Assembly: GCA_003278125.1 (NCBI GenBank)
Contig: QCGX01000004.1
Span: 1 to 64,000 of the forward strand
DNA length: 64,000 nt
Origin: Pelagibacteraceae bacterium AG-390-C22
Lineage (GTDB): Bacteria > Pseudomonadota > Alphaproteobacteria > Pelagibacterales > Pelagibacteraceae
Direction of reading: 5' to 3'
Below, piece by piece: positions 26,301 through 36,056 of this stretch. The notes beneath the pieces were generated by a model, which made no database searches, was not told where the DNA came from, and was given only the letters and a program-made list of their open reading frames with translations. Each line of letters begins with the position of its first letter. Within the stretch, counting starts at the first letter, position 1. The translations under genes were made by a program, and so were the position numbers.

Positions 26301-28388
26301 TTAAAGGACCTCACGTTTACCAACATGATTTGCTTTACTTACGATGCCCTTTTCTTCCATCATATCAATGATTCTAGCAGCTCTATTGTATCCAATTTGT
26401 AGTTTTCTTTGTAAAAAACTAGTAGATGCTTTTCCTTCTAATTTGATAATTTCCAAAGCCTGATTATAAAGTTCATCTACATCACCTTCTTCAATCGCAG
26501 TGGCAGTGTTTTCTGTATTCTCTTGTCTTGTAATTTCTTCTATATAGTCTGGTTCACCCTGAGCTCTTAATGTATTTGCAATCTTTTCAATTTCTTGTTC
26601 CGAAACATAAGGACCATGTATTCTAATAATACGATTTGCGGATGACATGAAAAGCATATCACCCTTACCAAGCAATTGCTCTGCACCCTGCTCTCCTAAT
26701 ATAGTTCTGCTGTCAATTTTAGAACTTACTTGGAAAGATACACGTGTTGGAAAATTAGCCTTAATTGTACCTGTAATCACGTCAACACTTGGTCTTTGAG
26801 TTGCCATGATAATATGAATACCTGCAGCCCTAGCCATTTGAGATAGTTTTTGAATATAATTTTCAATTTCTTTTCCAGCAACTAACATCAAATCTGACAT
26901 TTCATCTACAACAACAACTATGTAAGGCATTTTGAGCTTATGTTTTGAATTGTAGCCATCGATGTTTCTAACACCAACTTTACTCATTAGCTTGTAGCGG
27001 CTATTCATTTCTTTAACCGTCCAAGCTAATGCTGAGGTTGCTTTTTTAGCATCAGTAATTACTGGTGTAAGCAAGTGAGGTATACCTTCGTAAGTAGATA
27101 GTTCTAGCATTTTAGGATCGATTAAAATGAACTTACATAAATCGGGATTTAATTTATAAAGCAATGATACAATAATTGTATTTATACACACAGATTTTCC
27201 AGATCCTGTTGTTCCAGCAATAAGTAAATGGGGCATGTTTGTTAAATCGCCTACTATAGGCGCACCAGAAATACTTTTTCCAAGCGCTATAGGAAGCTTT
27301 ATCTCTTTCGATTTAAATTTGTCATTAGATAAAATTTCTCTTAAAGAAACCCCCTCTCTAGCTTCATTTGGAATTTCAATTCCAACTGTATTTTTTCCAG
27401 GGATCACAGAAACCCTTGCTGATGTTGAGCTAGTATTACGAGCTAAATCTTCTGATAGATTTATAATTTTTGAAACTTTTACACCAGGAGCAGGTTCAAA
27501 CTCATATAAACTGACTACTGGTCCATTATTTATAGCTTTAATTTTCCCATCAATTCCAAAATCTAGTAAAATTTTTTCCATAAATTTTGCATCAGGACGA
27601 TTTTTGTTAATATCAAGCAAGCTTGGTTTTGAAGAGTTTTTTTCTAGAAAATCTATTGATGGTATTTTGTATTTAATTTTTCGTTGAATGATTTCTTTCC
27701 CTTCTCTTTCTTCATTTTCAAATATAAAAGATTGCTGAGGTTTTTCAGTTAAAGAAACTTCATTTTCTGTTTTATCACTTGAAAGATTAACATGTGTTGT
27801 ATTTTCTTCTTTCTTTTTAAAGAAAAAATAAAAAGTTTGTAATATTATTTTTTTTAAATTTAGGTCTGAAGAAAAAATAAAAAAGATTAAAGTTAAAAAA
27901 AATAGGACAAAAATAGAATACTCGTTATTAATCCAAGGAGCTTTATTGTTTATGAAATTATAACTTATTTCTCCCACAAAACCTGAATTGCCATTATCTA
28001 TAAGCCAAAAAGAATTATTAAATGTAAGATAAACGAAAATTGATCCTAGTGTAAGATAAACCACAACTAAAAATAATTTTAAGATTATCCTTTTGATTTC
28101 TTTTTTAATTAATAAACTTATTCCCCAAAATAAAAAATTAGCTAAAAGTAAAAAAGAAGCTAAACCAAAACTTTGAAGAAGAAAGTCCGCTATACTGCTT
28201 CCGTATATACCAAAGAAATTTTTAATTTCTATACTGCTATCCCCATAAATAAACGAAGGGTCTTCAGGGGCATAAGTTGCAAAGGAAATTGCAAGCCCCA
28301 CACCTGTTAAAATTAGGATTAAACCCAAAAATTCAAAGGTTCGTTTTTTTAAAAAATTTGTTACACTGTTTAAAAAGTTTGTATTCAT
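26301..28388 (-). CDS. ftsK: DNA translocase FtsK
   Basis: 695 residues, short for FtsK/SpoIIIE. The N-terminal membrane domain has about four helices within residues 18-175. A short charged linker (190-250) is followed by the motor: alpha domain from about 270, Walker A AGTTGSGKS at 391-399, and Walker B near VVVVDEMSDLM. The C-terminal winged-helix gamma domain, which reads KOPS in known FtsK, covers the last ~65 residues (FLQRKLQIGYNRAARIIDMME). It pumps chromosome ends across the septum and activates dimer resolution at dif. It is divergent from the UbiH-like gene by 56 bp. Confidence 0.96.
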   Translation of the reverse strand: MNTNFLNSVTNFLKKRTFEFLGLILILTGVGLAISFATYAPEDPSFIYGDSSIEIKNFFGIYGSSIADFLLQSFGLASFLLLANFLFWGISLLIKKEIKRIILKLFLVVVYLTLGSIFVYLTFNNSFWLIDNGNSGFVGEISYNFINNKAPWINNEYSIFVLFFLTLIFFIFSSDLNLKKIILQTFYFFFKKKEENTTHVNLSSDKTENEVSLTEKPQQSFIFENEEREGKEIIQRKIKYKIPSIDFLEKNSSKPSLLDINKNRPDAKFMEKILLDFGIDGKIKAINNGPVVSLYEFEPAPGVKVSKIINLSEDLARNTSSTSARVSVIPGKNTVGIEIPNEAREGVSLREILSNDKFKSKEIKLPIALGKSISGAPIVGDLTNMPHLLIAGTTGSGKSVCINTIIVSLLYKLNPDLCKFILIDPKMLELSTYEGIPHLLTPVITDAKKATSALAWTVKEMNSRYKLMSKVGVRNIDGYNSKHKLKMPYIVVVVDEMSDLMLVAGKEIENYIQKLSQMARAAGIHIIMATQRPSVDVITGTIKANFPTRVSFQVSSKIDSRTILGEQGAEQLLGKGDMLFMSSANRIIRIHGPYVSEQEIEKIANTLRAQGEPDYIEEITRQENTENTATAIEEGDVDELYNQALEIIKLEGKASTSFLQRKLQIGYNRAARIIDMMEEKGIVSKANHVGKREVL

Positions 28389-28444
28389 ATCGAATCGTTT
28401 TACGTACTTTTTACCATTTTTATGAAAGTGAGAAAAATTTTAAT

Positions 28445-29542
28445 ATGAAAAAACAGAGAATATGCATAGTTGGAGACGGTCTTTCAGGTTTAATAGCTGC
28501 TTTGGCGCTGAATAAATTAGAAGGTTTAGAAGTTCATTTAATATCTAAAAAAAACAAGCATTCTAAAGATAAAAGAACGACAGCTATTTCTGCTTCTAAC
28601 TATGAGTTTTTTAATGAAGTTATAGAAAAACTCCATAAAAAGTTGTTTTGGCCTTCTAGAAAGATAGATCTTTTCTACGAGACAAAAGATCAAAATATGA
28701 ATTTTTTAAACTTCAATGAAGATAGCAAAAATCTTATGTACGTTTTTGAAAATGACAAAATTAAAGAAATTCTAATTAAAGAAATAAAAAAGAAAAAGAT
28801 CAAAACTTTTCAAAAAAATATTAATAGACTAAAAGATTTAGATGGTTACGATATGAAAGTACTCTGCTTAGGTAGATCCTCAAAAATCTATCAAAGTATA
28901 ATTGATAAAAGATCATTAGATAAAGATTATAAAGAAATTGCTATCACAGGCTATGTTAAGCATAATTTAAAAAATTTGAATACTGCTCAGTATTTCTTAA
29001 AAGAAGGACCTTTAGCAATACTCCCTTTTTCAAAAAATAATTTTTCATTTGTGTGGAGTCTAGATAAAGACTTTCTTAAAAAAGATATCAATTTAATTGT
29101 TAAATCTAAAATCTGTGAAGTTTTAAAAACAAAAAAAATACAGATTTCAAATCAGCAATCTTATCCTTTGATACTTAATTTAAAACGAACATATTATAAA
29201 AATGATATTCTTATTTTGGGTGAAGGGTTGCACACTGTCCATCCTGTAGCAGGTCAAGGCTTTAATCTTGTACTTCGAGATATTAATAAATTACAAGAGA
29301 TACTTAAGTACTATACTGGATTAGGCATGTCTTTAAAAAGCACTCCAGCGTTTAAAGATTTTACAAATTATAGAAAATCCGAAAATATCATCACTGGTAT
29401 AGGAATTGATCTAACACATAATTTTTTTAAACAAAATAAATTACTAGATCCATTTAAAGAGACAATTTTGAAGAATATTTCCAAAAATAATACTCTTAAA
29501 AAAATAAGCAAATTTATTTCTAATCAAGGTTTATCAATTTAG
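28445..29542 (+). CDS. UbiH/UbiF-family FAD monooxygenase, divergent
   Basis: 365 residues from ATG 28445; the longer frame upstream overlaps ftsK and lacks homology. The N-terminal dinucleotide-binding motif RICIVGDGLSGLIAALALN is clear. DKRTTAISASNYEFF matches the UbiH-type R-x-x-A-I/L stretch. The FAD ribityl motif, normally GDAAH-xx-HP-xx-GQGxN, appears as LGEGLHTVHPVAGQGFNLVLRD with Glu in place of Asp. Family members hydroxylate ubiquinone precursors, so a role in ubiquinone synthesis is likely, but the ring position is unknown. Confidence 0.85.
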   Translation: MKKQRICIVGDGLSGLIAALALNKLEGLEVHLISKKNKHSKDKRTTAISASNYEFFNEVIEKLHKKLFWPSRKIDLFYETKDQNMNFLNFNEDSKNLMYVFENDKIKEILIKEIKKKKIKTFQKNINRLKDLDGYDMKVLCLGRSSKIYQSIIDKRSLDKDYKEIAITGYVKHNLKNLNTAQYFLKEGPLAILPFSKNNFSFVWSLDKDFLKKDINLIVKSKICEVLKTKKIQISNQQSYPLILNLKRTYYKNDILILGEGLHTVHPVAGQGFNLVLRDINKLQEILKYYTGLGMSLKSTPAFKDFTNYRKSENIITGIGIDLTHNFFKQNKLLDPFKETILKNISKNNTLKKISKFISNQGLSI

Positions 29543-29546
29543 TTCA

Positions 29547-30875
29547 ATGAACATTTATGCTCTTTCATCAGGCAGAGGTCCGTCAGGAATAGCCATCGTT
29601 AGAATCTCAGGAAAAGACACACTTAAAATTTGTAAGAATTTGACTAAATTAAAAGAGATTAATTCTAATGAGGTAAATTATTGCAAATTTTATGACCCTA
29701 AAAACGATAAAGTTATAGACCCAGAGGCCCTATTATTGTGGTTTCGTCGCCCTAATAGCTATACTGGGGAAGATTTAGCCGAGTTCCAAGTTCATGGAAG
29801 TAATGCTGTAATCAATGCTTTATTGAAAGTGTTATCAGAACAAAATAATTGTAAATTAGCCGAACCAGGTGAATTTACAAAAATAGCTTTTCAAAATGAT
29901 AAAATTGATCTTTTAAAAGCTGAAAGTATTGGTGATTTAATTCATGCAGAAACTGAACTTCAGAGAGATCAAGCTGTTAAATTAGTTCAAGGCAATGCCT
30001 CAAATTATTATAATGATTTAAGAGAAAAACTTATAAAATCTTTATCTTATATCGAGGCAAAAATAGATTTTGCAGAAGATGATTTACCAGAAAAAATCTT
30101 AAAAGAAGTACATAACTCTGTTAAACTCATTCATAAGGATATTCTTAAGATAATTGAGAATAATAAAATTGGAGAAAAAATAAGAGATGGATTTAGAGTC
30201 TCCATTACAGGTGAAGTCAATGCTGGAAAATCGTCTCTTTTAAATTTATTAGCAAAAAGAGATGTTGCTATCGTTTCAGATGAAGCAGGAACAACAAGAG
30301 ATATAATCGAGACTTATTTAAATATAGATGGATATCCTGTAATTCTAGCAGACACAGCCGGCATTAGAAAAGCAAAAAATGAGATTGAAAAAAAAGGGAT
30401 TTCATTAGCTTTAGGAAAATCAAAAGAAGCTGATTTAAATATTGTCGTTATAGATAACTCATCAAAAAATATAAACAGTGATATTAAGAAAATGATCAAC
30501 AAAGATACAATAGTTTTACTTAATAAATCGGATGTACAAGATAAACAAAATCATAAATTTGAGGCAGATACAGTCTTGGTTTCAGTTAAAGAAAATAAAA
30601 ATATAGATAAATTGATTAAAAAGATTAAACAAAAATTAAGCAAGAAATTTACATCAAATGACAGTGTTTTAATTACAAGAGAAAGACATAGATTAAGGCT
30701 TAATGAATGCTTAAAAGAAATAGACAACTTTCTTAAAAAAGATCAAAAGAAGGATCTAGAACTAGCTGCAGAAGACTTAAGAATGGCCACACGCCATCTT
30801 GGAAGTATTGTAGGCAAAGTTGATGTCGAAGAAATACTTGGTTCCATATTTAAAGACTTCTGTATAGGTAAATAA
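29547..30875 (+). CDS. mnmE: tRNA modification GTPase MnmE
   Basis: 442 residues; works with MnmG to make the cmnm5 group on wobble U34 of several tRNAs. The N-terminal formyl-THF-binding domain starts MNIYALSSGRGPSGIAIVRI. The G domain has G1 GEVNAGKS (222-229), G2 GTTRD, G3 DTAGIR and G4 NKSD. The C-terminal helical domain ends in CIGK, the conserved CxGK box. mnmE precedes mnmG-rsmG-parA-parB, an arrangement widespread near bacterial origins; a 42-bp gap separates it from mnmG. Confidence 0.97.
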   Translation: MNIYALSSGRGPSGIAIVRISGKDTLKICKNLTKLKEINSNEVNYCKFYDPKNDKVIDPEALLLWFRRPNSYTGEDLAEFQVHGSNAVINALLKVLSEQNNCKLAEPGEFTKIAFQNDKIDLLKAESIGDLIHAETELQRDQAVKLVQGNASNYYNDLREKLIKSLSYIEAKIDFAEDDLPEKILKEVHNSVKLIHKDILKIIENNKIGEKIRDGFRVSITGEVNAGKSSLLNLLAKRDVAIVSDEAGTTRDIIETYLNIDGYPVILADTAGIRKAKNEIEKKGISLALGKSKEADLNIVVIDNSSKNINSDIKKMINKDTIVLLNKSDVQDKQNHKFEADTVLVSVKENKNIDKLIKKIKQKLSKKFTSNDSVLITRERHRLRLNECLKEIDNFLKKDQKKDLELAAEDLRMATRHLGSIVGKVDVEEILGSIFKDFCIGK

Positions 30876-30917
30876 AATAGCTCTTGTATTCCTAATTTAC
30901 CACGTTACATTCATCTC

Positions 30918-32786
30918 ATGACAAAACAAACGTACGATGTAGTAGTAATTGGTGGTGGGCACGCTGGATGTGAAGCTGCAGCCGCATCTGCTAGAATGGG
31001 CGTAAATACTGCGCTTTTTACACATAAAATAGAGACAATTGGTGAGATGTCATGCAATCCAGCTATAGGTGGACTAGGAAAAGGACATCTTGTCCGAGAA
31101 ATAGACGCCTTAGACGGCGTTATGGGTATAGTAGCTGATAAATCAGGCATTCAGTTTAGATTGTTGAACCGAAGTAGAGGACCCGCAGTACAAGGACCTA
31201 GAACACAGTCAGATAGAGCTCTTTACAAAGAGTATATGCAAAGCATTTTACTTAATTATCAAAATTTAGAGGTAATAGCGGACCCAGTAATTAAATTTTT
31301 ATTTAGTAAAAATAAAATTGTTGGATTTGTTTGTCAAAGTAGGAAAGAAATTAGATGTAAGGAGTTAATACTTACTACCGGAACGTTTTTAAACGGATTA
31401 ATTCATATTGGAGAAAAACAAACTCCAGCAGGACGATTTGACGAAAAGCCTTCAACAGGATTAAGCGAACAATTAGAAAAATTTAAAATACAAATTGGCA
31501 GGCTTAAAACTGGTACACCGCCTAGGCTTGACGGTGATACTATCAACTATGATGACTTAGAAATGCAGCCAGCAGATGACGAACCTAGCTATTTTTCCTT
31601 TTTAACTAATAAATTACAAAACAGGCAAATTAAATGCGGTATGACTTATACCAATGATGCTGTACACAAAATTATAAGTGAGAATATTTCTAAGAGCGCC
31701 ATGTACTCAGGGAACATAAAAGGTGTTGGACCTAGATACTGTCCAGCTATAGAAGATAAGATAGTTAAATTTAAAGACAAGGAAAAGCATCAAATATTTC
31801 TCGAACCGGAAGGACTAATGGACAATACTATCTATCCAAATGGAATATCAACCTCTCTTCCAGAAGAGATTCAGGTCAAAATATTGGCTAAAATTAAGGG
31901 TTTAGAGCATGTAAAGATGAAAAGAGCAGGATATGCAATTGAATACGATTTTGTTGATCCTAGGGAGCTAAAATTAACTTTAGAAACAAAGAAAATTGAG
32001 TCACTTTTTCTAGCAGGTCAAATTAACGGTACTACCGGTTATGAAGAGGCGGCTGCACAGGGTCTTGTAGCAGGTGTGAATGCAGCTTTAAAAGTTAAAA
32101 ATGAAGAAGAATTTATTTTAAGTAGATCAAATTCTTATATTGGTGTCATGATAGATGATTTAATAACTAAAGGAGTGTCGGAGCCTTATAGAATGTTTAC
32201 ATCAAGAGCAGAATACCGATTAACTTTGAGAGCAGATAACGCTGATCAAAGATTATCTCCTTTGGGTATAAAAATTAATTTGCTTCAACAAGAGAGAAAA
32301 AATATTTATTTAGATAAAGAAAAAAAATTAATTCATTTAACTAAATCTTTAAAATCAAGTTTGTTATCTCCTAACGAAGCAAAAAAATTTTCAATTAAAA
32401 TTGCGATGGATGGCGTGAAGAGAACTGCTTTGGAGATCATAGGGCAAAGAAATGTAAATATGGCAAAAATAAGGCAGATATTTACTTCGATTCCTATCTA
32501 TGAACGTGAATTGGATAAACAGGTTGAAATCGACGCCCACTACCTAGGATATTTAGATAGACAGTCTCATGACATAGAGTCTTTCAAGAAAGATGAGTCA
32601 ATTAATATACCTGTACACTTCAATTATGACTCACTAAGTGGTCTTTCAAATGAAATTAAGACTAAGTTAAATAAGATTAGACCAACTACACTAGGACAGG
32701 CCCTAAGAATAGACGGAGTAACTCCTGCAGCAGCTGTATTAATTCTTTCCCATCTAAAAAAAGCAAAAAGAAGAGCCTCGGCTTAA
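30918..32786 (+). CDS. mnmG: tRNA modification enzyme MnmG (GidA)
   Basis: 622-residue FAD protein that partners MnmE in U34 modification. The FAD-binding motif is [14 protein letters not shown] (GGGHAG at 12-17). [24 protein letters not shown] is the family signature. Further segments are [23 protein letters not shown], the cysteine-bearing RYCPAIEDK, and the C-terminal helical MnmE-binding domain ([27 protein letters not shown] end). The stop overlaps the rsmG start as TAATG. Confidence 0.98.
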   Translation: MTKQTYDVVVIGGGHAGCEAAAASARMGVNTALFTHKIETIGEMSCNPAIGGLGKGHLVREIDALDGVMGIVADKSGIQFRLLNRSRGPAVQGPRTQSDRALYKEYMQSILLNYQNLEVIADPVIKFLFSKNKIVGFVCQSRKEIRCKELILTTGTFLNGLIHIGEKQTPAGRFDEKPSTGLSEQLEKFKIQIGRLKTGTPPRLDGDTINYDDLEMQPADDEPSYFSFLTNKLQNRQIKCGMTYTNDAVHKIISENISKSAMYSGNIKGVGPRYCPAIEDKIVKFKDKEKHQIFLEPEGLMDNTIYPNGISTSLPEEIQVKILAKIKGLEHVKMKRAGYAIEYDFVDPRELKLTLETKKIESLFLAGQINGTTGYEEAAAQGLVAGVNAALKVKNEEEFILSRSNSYIGVMIDDLITKGVSEPYRMFTSRAEYRLTLRADNADQRLSPLGIKINLLQQERKNIYLDKEKKLIHLTKSLKSSLLSPNEAKKFSIKIAMDGVKRTALEIIGQRNVNMAKIRQIFTSIPIYERELDKQVEIDAHYLGYLDRQSHDIESFKKDESINIPVHFNYDSLSGLSNEIKTKLNKIRPTTLGQALRIDGVTPAAAVLILSHLKKAKRRASA

Positions 32787-33403
32787 TGGATGAGTTAAAA
32801 GTAGCTCATATACTCAAAAATCAGCTTGGATTTAAAGATTCTTCCATAAAAAAGATCAAAAAATTACATAATCATCTATTAGAATACAATAAACGTTATA
32901 ATTTAATTTCTAAGAACACTGAGAACAGCATATGGCTTAGGCATATCTTAGATTCAGCTCAGCTAATTAAATTTATAGACTTTTCAAAGGTCAAAAATTT
33001 AGTTGATTTTGGTACTGGAGCTGGTTTTCCTGGCTTAATAATAGGAATTTATGCTGAAGATCTAAGTTTTCACGTGAAATTATATGAAAAATCTAAGGTA
33101 AAAAGGGAATTTCTTATAAATATGAAGAAAAATTTTAATTTAAAAAATGTTTCAATAAAGAATAACGTATATGAAAAACCTATATCAACTGATATCATAG
33201 TCTGTAGGGCATTTAAAAAATTGAAAGAAATTTTAATGATTTCACGTGAAATAGTCAAAAAACCCCATAAATTGATAGTTCTTAAAGGAAAAAATGCACA
33301 GTCAGAAATTAATAATGTATCATTAGCATCAAATTATAGTTATAAACTAGAAAAGAGCATTACGGACGATGATTCTAAAATAATCATAGTCGAGGTAAAA
33401 TAA
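32786..33403 (+). CDS. rsmG: 16S rRNA G527 methyltransferase RsmG (GidB)
   Basis: 205 residues; makes m7G527 in 16S rRNA. The SAM-binding motif is LVDFGTGAGFPGLI, followed by the acidic residue in LYEKSKVKREFL. The N-terminal part, YNKRYNLIS followed by WLRHILDSAQL, is the family signature. The gene is unusual in carrying two parS-type palindromes within its reading frame (33068-33079 and 33240-33251). The start overlaps mnmG as TAATG, and parA begins 1 bp after the stop. Confidence 0.96.
   Translation: MDELKVAHILKNQLGFKDSSIKKIKKLHNHLLEYNKRYNLISKNTENSIWLRHILDSAQLIKFIDFSKVKNLVDFGTGAGFPGLIIGIYAEDLSFHVKLYEKSKVKREFLINMKKNFNLKNVSIKNNVYEKPISTDIIVCRAFKKLKEILMISREIVKKPHKLIVLKGKNAQSEINNVSLASNYSYKLEKSITDDDSKIIIVEVK
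33068..33079. other. parS centromere core, copy 1
   Basis: TTTCACGTGAAA is the invariant centre of the bacterial parS site (TGTTTCACGTGAAACA), palindromic over 12 bp. The flanks here (GT on the left, TT on the right) do not match the 16-bp consensus. It lies inside rsmG, about 340 bp upstream of parA. Confidence 0.85.
33240..33251. other. parS centromere core, copy 2
   Basis: A second TTTCACGTGAAA, 172 bp downstream of the first, again inside rsmG and about 165 bp upstream of parA. Flanks are GA and TA. Two identical 12-bp palindromes so close together, next to parAB, are very unlikely by chance in AT-rich DNA. Confidence 0.85.
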
Positions 33404-33404
33404 A

Positions 33405-34208
33405 ATGGAGAGTAGATCTACTATTGCAGTGATCAATCAAAAAGGAGGAGTAGGAAAAACAACTACTGTAATCAATTTAGCTACTTCATTGTCCATTTTG
33501 GGTCAAAATAATCTCATCATTGATCTTGATCCACAAGGCAATGCTACAACAGGATTGGGAAGATCAAATAATGATGAAAATAACAATATTTATAATCTCT
33601 TAATTAAAAAAATTGAACTAAGAGATGCAATTCAAAAAACAGATGTTAAAAATTTAGACATCATAGCATCAAACGTAAATTTATCAGGACTTGAAGTTGA
33701 AACAGCAAATGATTCCGATAGGGCTTTCGTATTAAAACAAATTCTAGAGAAAGAAAAAACGGGGCTCATATCAAATTATGACAATATTTTTATAGACTGT
33801 CCTCCTTCTTTAAGTTTATTGACAATTATGGCTTTGGTGGCATCCGATGAGATATTGGTTCCTCTTCAAACAGAATTTTTTGCTTTGGAGGGTATAACCC
33901 AGCTAGTTAAAACTATAGATCGAATAAAGATAAATTTAAACCCAGAATTAAAAGTTCGAGGAATCTTACTAACCATGTTTGACAAAAGAAACAAACTATC
34001 TTCACAAGTTGATAAAGAAGCACGAAGTTATTTTAAAGAAAAAGTCTACAAAACTGTGATACCTAGGAATGTTAGATTATCAGAAGCACCTTCACATGGT
34101 CTACCTTGTGTCATCTATGATAAAACTTGCTTAGGAAGTAAATCTTATTTTAAATTAGCAGATGAATTTTTAATTAAAAAAAACCATAACGTAGAAAGCG
34201 CAGCGTGA
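33405..34208 (+). CDS. parA: Chromosome partitioning ATPase ParA
   Basis: 267-residue deviant Walker ATPase. Walker A is KGGVGKTTT (starting at residue 13) with the signature lysine, NLIIDLDPQGNATTGLG forms the A' motif, and NIFIDCPPSLSLLT is Walker B. The chromosomal form has no N-terminal DNA-binding extension. It binds DNA nonspecifically and moves ParB-parS complexes. It overlaps parB by 4 bp and lies downstream of the two parS cores in rsmG. Confidence 0.97.
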   Translation: MESRSTIAVINQKGGVGKTTTVINLATSLSILGQNNLIIDLDPQGNATTGLGRSNNDENNNIYNLLIKKIELRDAIQKTDVKNLDIIASNVNLSGLEVETANDSDRAFVLKQILEKEKTGLISNYDNIFIDCPPSLSLLTIMALVASDEILVPLQTEFFALEGITQLVKTIDRIKINLNPELKVRGILLTMFDKRNKLSSQVDKEARSYFKEKVYKTVIPRNVRLSEAPSHGLPCVIYDKTCLGSKSYFKLADEFLIKKNHNVESAA

Positions 34209-35071
34209 GCACATCTAAGAAAAAAGGATTAGGAAGAGGTTTAACAGCTCTTTTTGGAGATCAACAAGAGAAAGTCAAAAAAGAGGATAAAACTAGGAAT
34301 AATGGTTTAAAAGCTAATATAGCTGATTTAAGCCCAAATAAGTATCAACCTAGAGTACATTTTGATGAAGAAAAATTGAAAGAATTGGCTAATTCTATAA
34401 AGAAAAATGGCATTATTCAGCCAATAGCAGTAAGAGAAGACAAAGTAGACCCAGGGAGATACGAGATAGTTGCAGGAGAGAGAAGGTGGATAGCAGCTCA
34501 AAAAGCCGGCTTGCACGAAGTCCCAATCGTGCTTTTAGACTTAGATGATAATGAGGCTTTAGAAGTGGCTATTGTAGAAAATATTCAAAGGGATGATCTT
34601 AATGTTATAGAAGAAGCAAAAGGTTATAAGAGATTATCCGAAGAGTTTGGTTATGATCATGAAAAAATTGCGAATTTTATGTCTAAAAGCAGGAGTCATA
34701 TTAGTAATACATTACGACTTTTAACTTTACCTAAAGATGTAATAGCTATGATAGAAGAGGGTAATCTGACTGCTGGACAAGCAAGACCTTTGATAGGTCT
34801 GCCTAGCGCAACTAACATAGCAGAAGAAATTGTAGCCAAGAATCTAAGCGCTAGAAGTGTAGAACTTTTAGTAAGAAATAAAAAAGGGCCTCAAAAATCT
34901 GGACAGATAAGAGTAGACTCCAACATATTAAGTGAACAAAATAAAATTGAAGAAAATTTAGGCTTAAATGTCAATATTCAAAATAAAAGAGACAATTCTG
35001 GAAAAATAACAATTTTGTATAAAAATCTAGAACAATTTGAGTTAGTTTCAAAATTACTTAAGCGGAATTAG
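34205..35071 (+). CDS. parB: Chromosome partitioning protein ParB
   Basis: 288 residues from GTG 34205, overlapping the parA stop. It opens KKKGLGRGLTALFGD, the ParA-stimulating N-terminus. The CTPase/sulfiredoxin-like domain has SPNKYQPR and GERRWIAAQKAG (GERR at 91-94), followed by IVENIQRDDLN. The helix-turn-helix region contains KSRSHISNTLRLLTLP, and the C-terminal dimer domain ends near LVSKLLKRN. It should bind and spread from the TTTCACGTGAAA sites. Its coding end overlaps convergent holA by 14 bp. Confidence 0.97.
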   Translation: MSTSKKKGLGRGLTALFGDQQEKVKKEDKTRNNGLKANIADLSPNKYQPRVHFDEEKLKELANSIKKNGIIQPIAVREDKVDPGRYEIVAGERRWIAAQKAGLHEVPIVLLDLDDNEALEVAIVENIQRDDLNVIEEAKGYKRLSEEFGYDHEKIANFMSKSRSHISNTLRLLTLPKDVIAMIEEGNLTAGQARPLIGLPSATNIAEEIVAKNLSARSVELLVRNKKGPQKSGQIRVDSNILSEQNKIEENLGLNVNIQNKRDNSGKITILYKNLEQFELVSKLLKRN

Positions 35072-36056
35072 CAGTTACACATAAATCTATTATTAAATCC
35101 TTTATTAATAGGTCTTTTCTTATAGAAGAGTTAGATTTCATTTCAATTTCAGTATTGTAAGTTTTTTTCAGAGCTCTTTGAATTTTATTTTTATTCCACT
35201 TTTTAGATTGTTCTATCAACATTCCTTTATCCTTCCAAAATACTGGTGGTTTAAGATTAGAAATGATCGAATCTATATTTAGGTTTTCCTGTTTCATATT
35301 TTGTATTTCGTTCAGTCTATTTATTCTTTGATTAATAGAGTTTAAATAGTAAATATTATTTTCTATCTCAAAAACAGTGTCTGCAAGCAGTCTATTAGTG
35401 TTGATTTTATTGCCTTTTAAAGCCTCATCCTTGAGCAAGTTGAAATCATCATTAGTTCTATTGTTAAGTAATGAATCTATTTTATTTAAGTCCACTTTTC
35501 TATCACTAAAACAACTAATGATTTTATCAATTTCATTGTTAAGTTTGTTTCTATCTAATCCAGTGTTTTGCGTAATTAAATTTATAATTTGACTCGTCAT
35601 GCCATGGAAGTCTTTTAATCTCTTACTAATAATTTTTTTAATTGTAATCTCACTGTCTTGATAACATGGTGAAATTCCACAAGATTTAGATTTTTCAAAA
35701 TAATTTCTTAATTTTGATTTTTTATCGAGAATATCAGCAAATAAGAAAACTCTTTCTTCTTGTATACTTTCCACGATTTCATCTAGAGTATCTAAAATTT
35801 TATCATTTACATGGTTGATAAAGATGATTTTTTTTTCATTAAATAATGATTTATTTTTTATTTCGTTTATAAAAATATTTTTATTTTTAATTATTTCATC
35901 TTGAAATAAATTAAGGATTTCTTTTGTTTTATTTTGTTTCTTCAACTTTTCTTTAAATTCTTGTTTTAAACCTTGGTTTTCTCCATAAAATAAAAATAAC
36001 TTGCAATTATGAATAGGTTTAAAATTTTCTTCTATAATATAACTTTTAAAGATCAT
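35058..36056 (-). CDS. holA: DNA polymerase III delta subunit
   Basis: 332 residues, low conservation, typical for delta. The N-terminal region has the pattern LFYGENQGLKQEFKEKLK (a degenerate nucleotide-binding start), then RVFLFADILDKKSKLRNYFEKS and a C-terminal helical collar with VFWKDKGMLIEQSKKW. Delta opens the sliding clamp within the loader. The order leuS-lptE-holA, with parB converging on it, is the alphaproteobacterial arrangement and supports the call. It overlaps lptE by 11 bp. Confidence 0.88.
   Translation of the reverse strand: MIFKSYIIEENFKPIHNCKLFLFYGENQGLKQEFKEKLKKQNKTKEILNLFQDEIIKNKNIFINEIKNKSLFNEKKIIFINHVNDKILDTLDEIVESIQEERVFLFADILDKKSKLRNYFEKSKSCGISPCYQDSEITIKKIISKRLKDFHGMTSQIINLITQNTGLDRNKLNNEIDKIISCFSDRKVDLNKIDSLLNNRTNDDFNLLKDEALKGNKINTNRLLADTVFEIENNIYYLNSINQRINRLNEIQNMKQENLNIDSIISNLKPPVFWKDKGMLIEQSKKWNKNKIQRALKKTYNTEIEMKSNSSIRKDLLIKDLIIDLCVTANSA

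Noticed and set aside
27235..27687. 150-codon open frame antisense to ftsK
   Set aside because: It is a shadow of the conserved ftsK motor domain, with no start signal and no family resemblance.
28277..28444. Upstream extension of the UbiH-like frame
   Set aside because: It lies antisense to the ftsK start and lacks homology; the FAD-binding motif begins right after ATG 28445.
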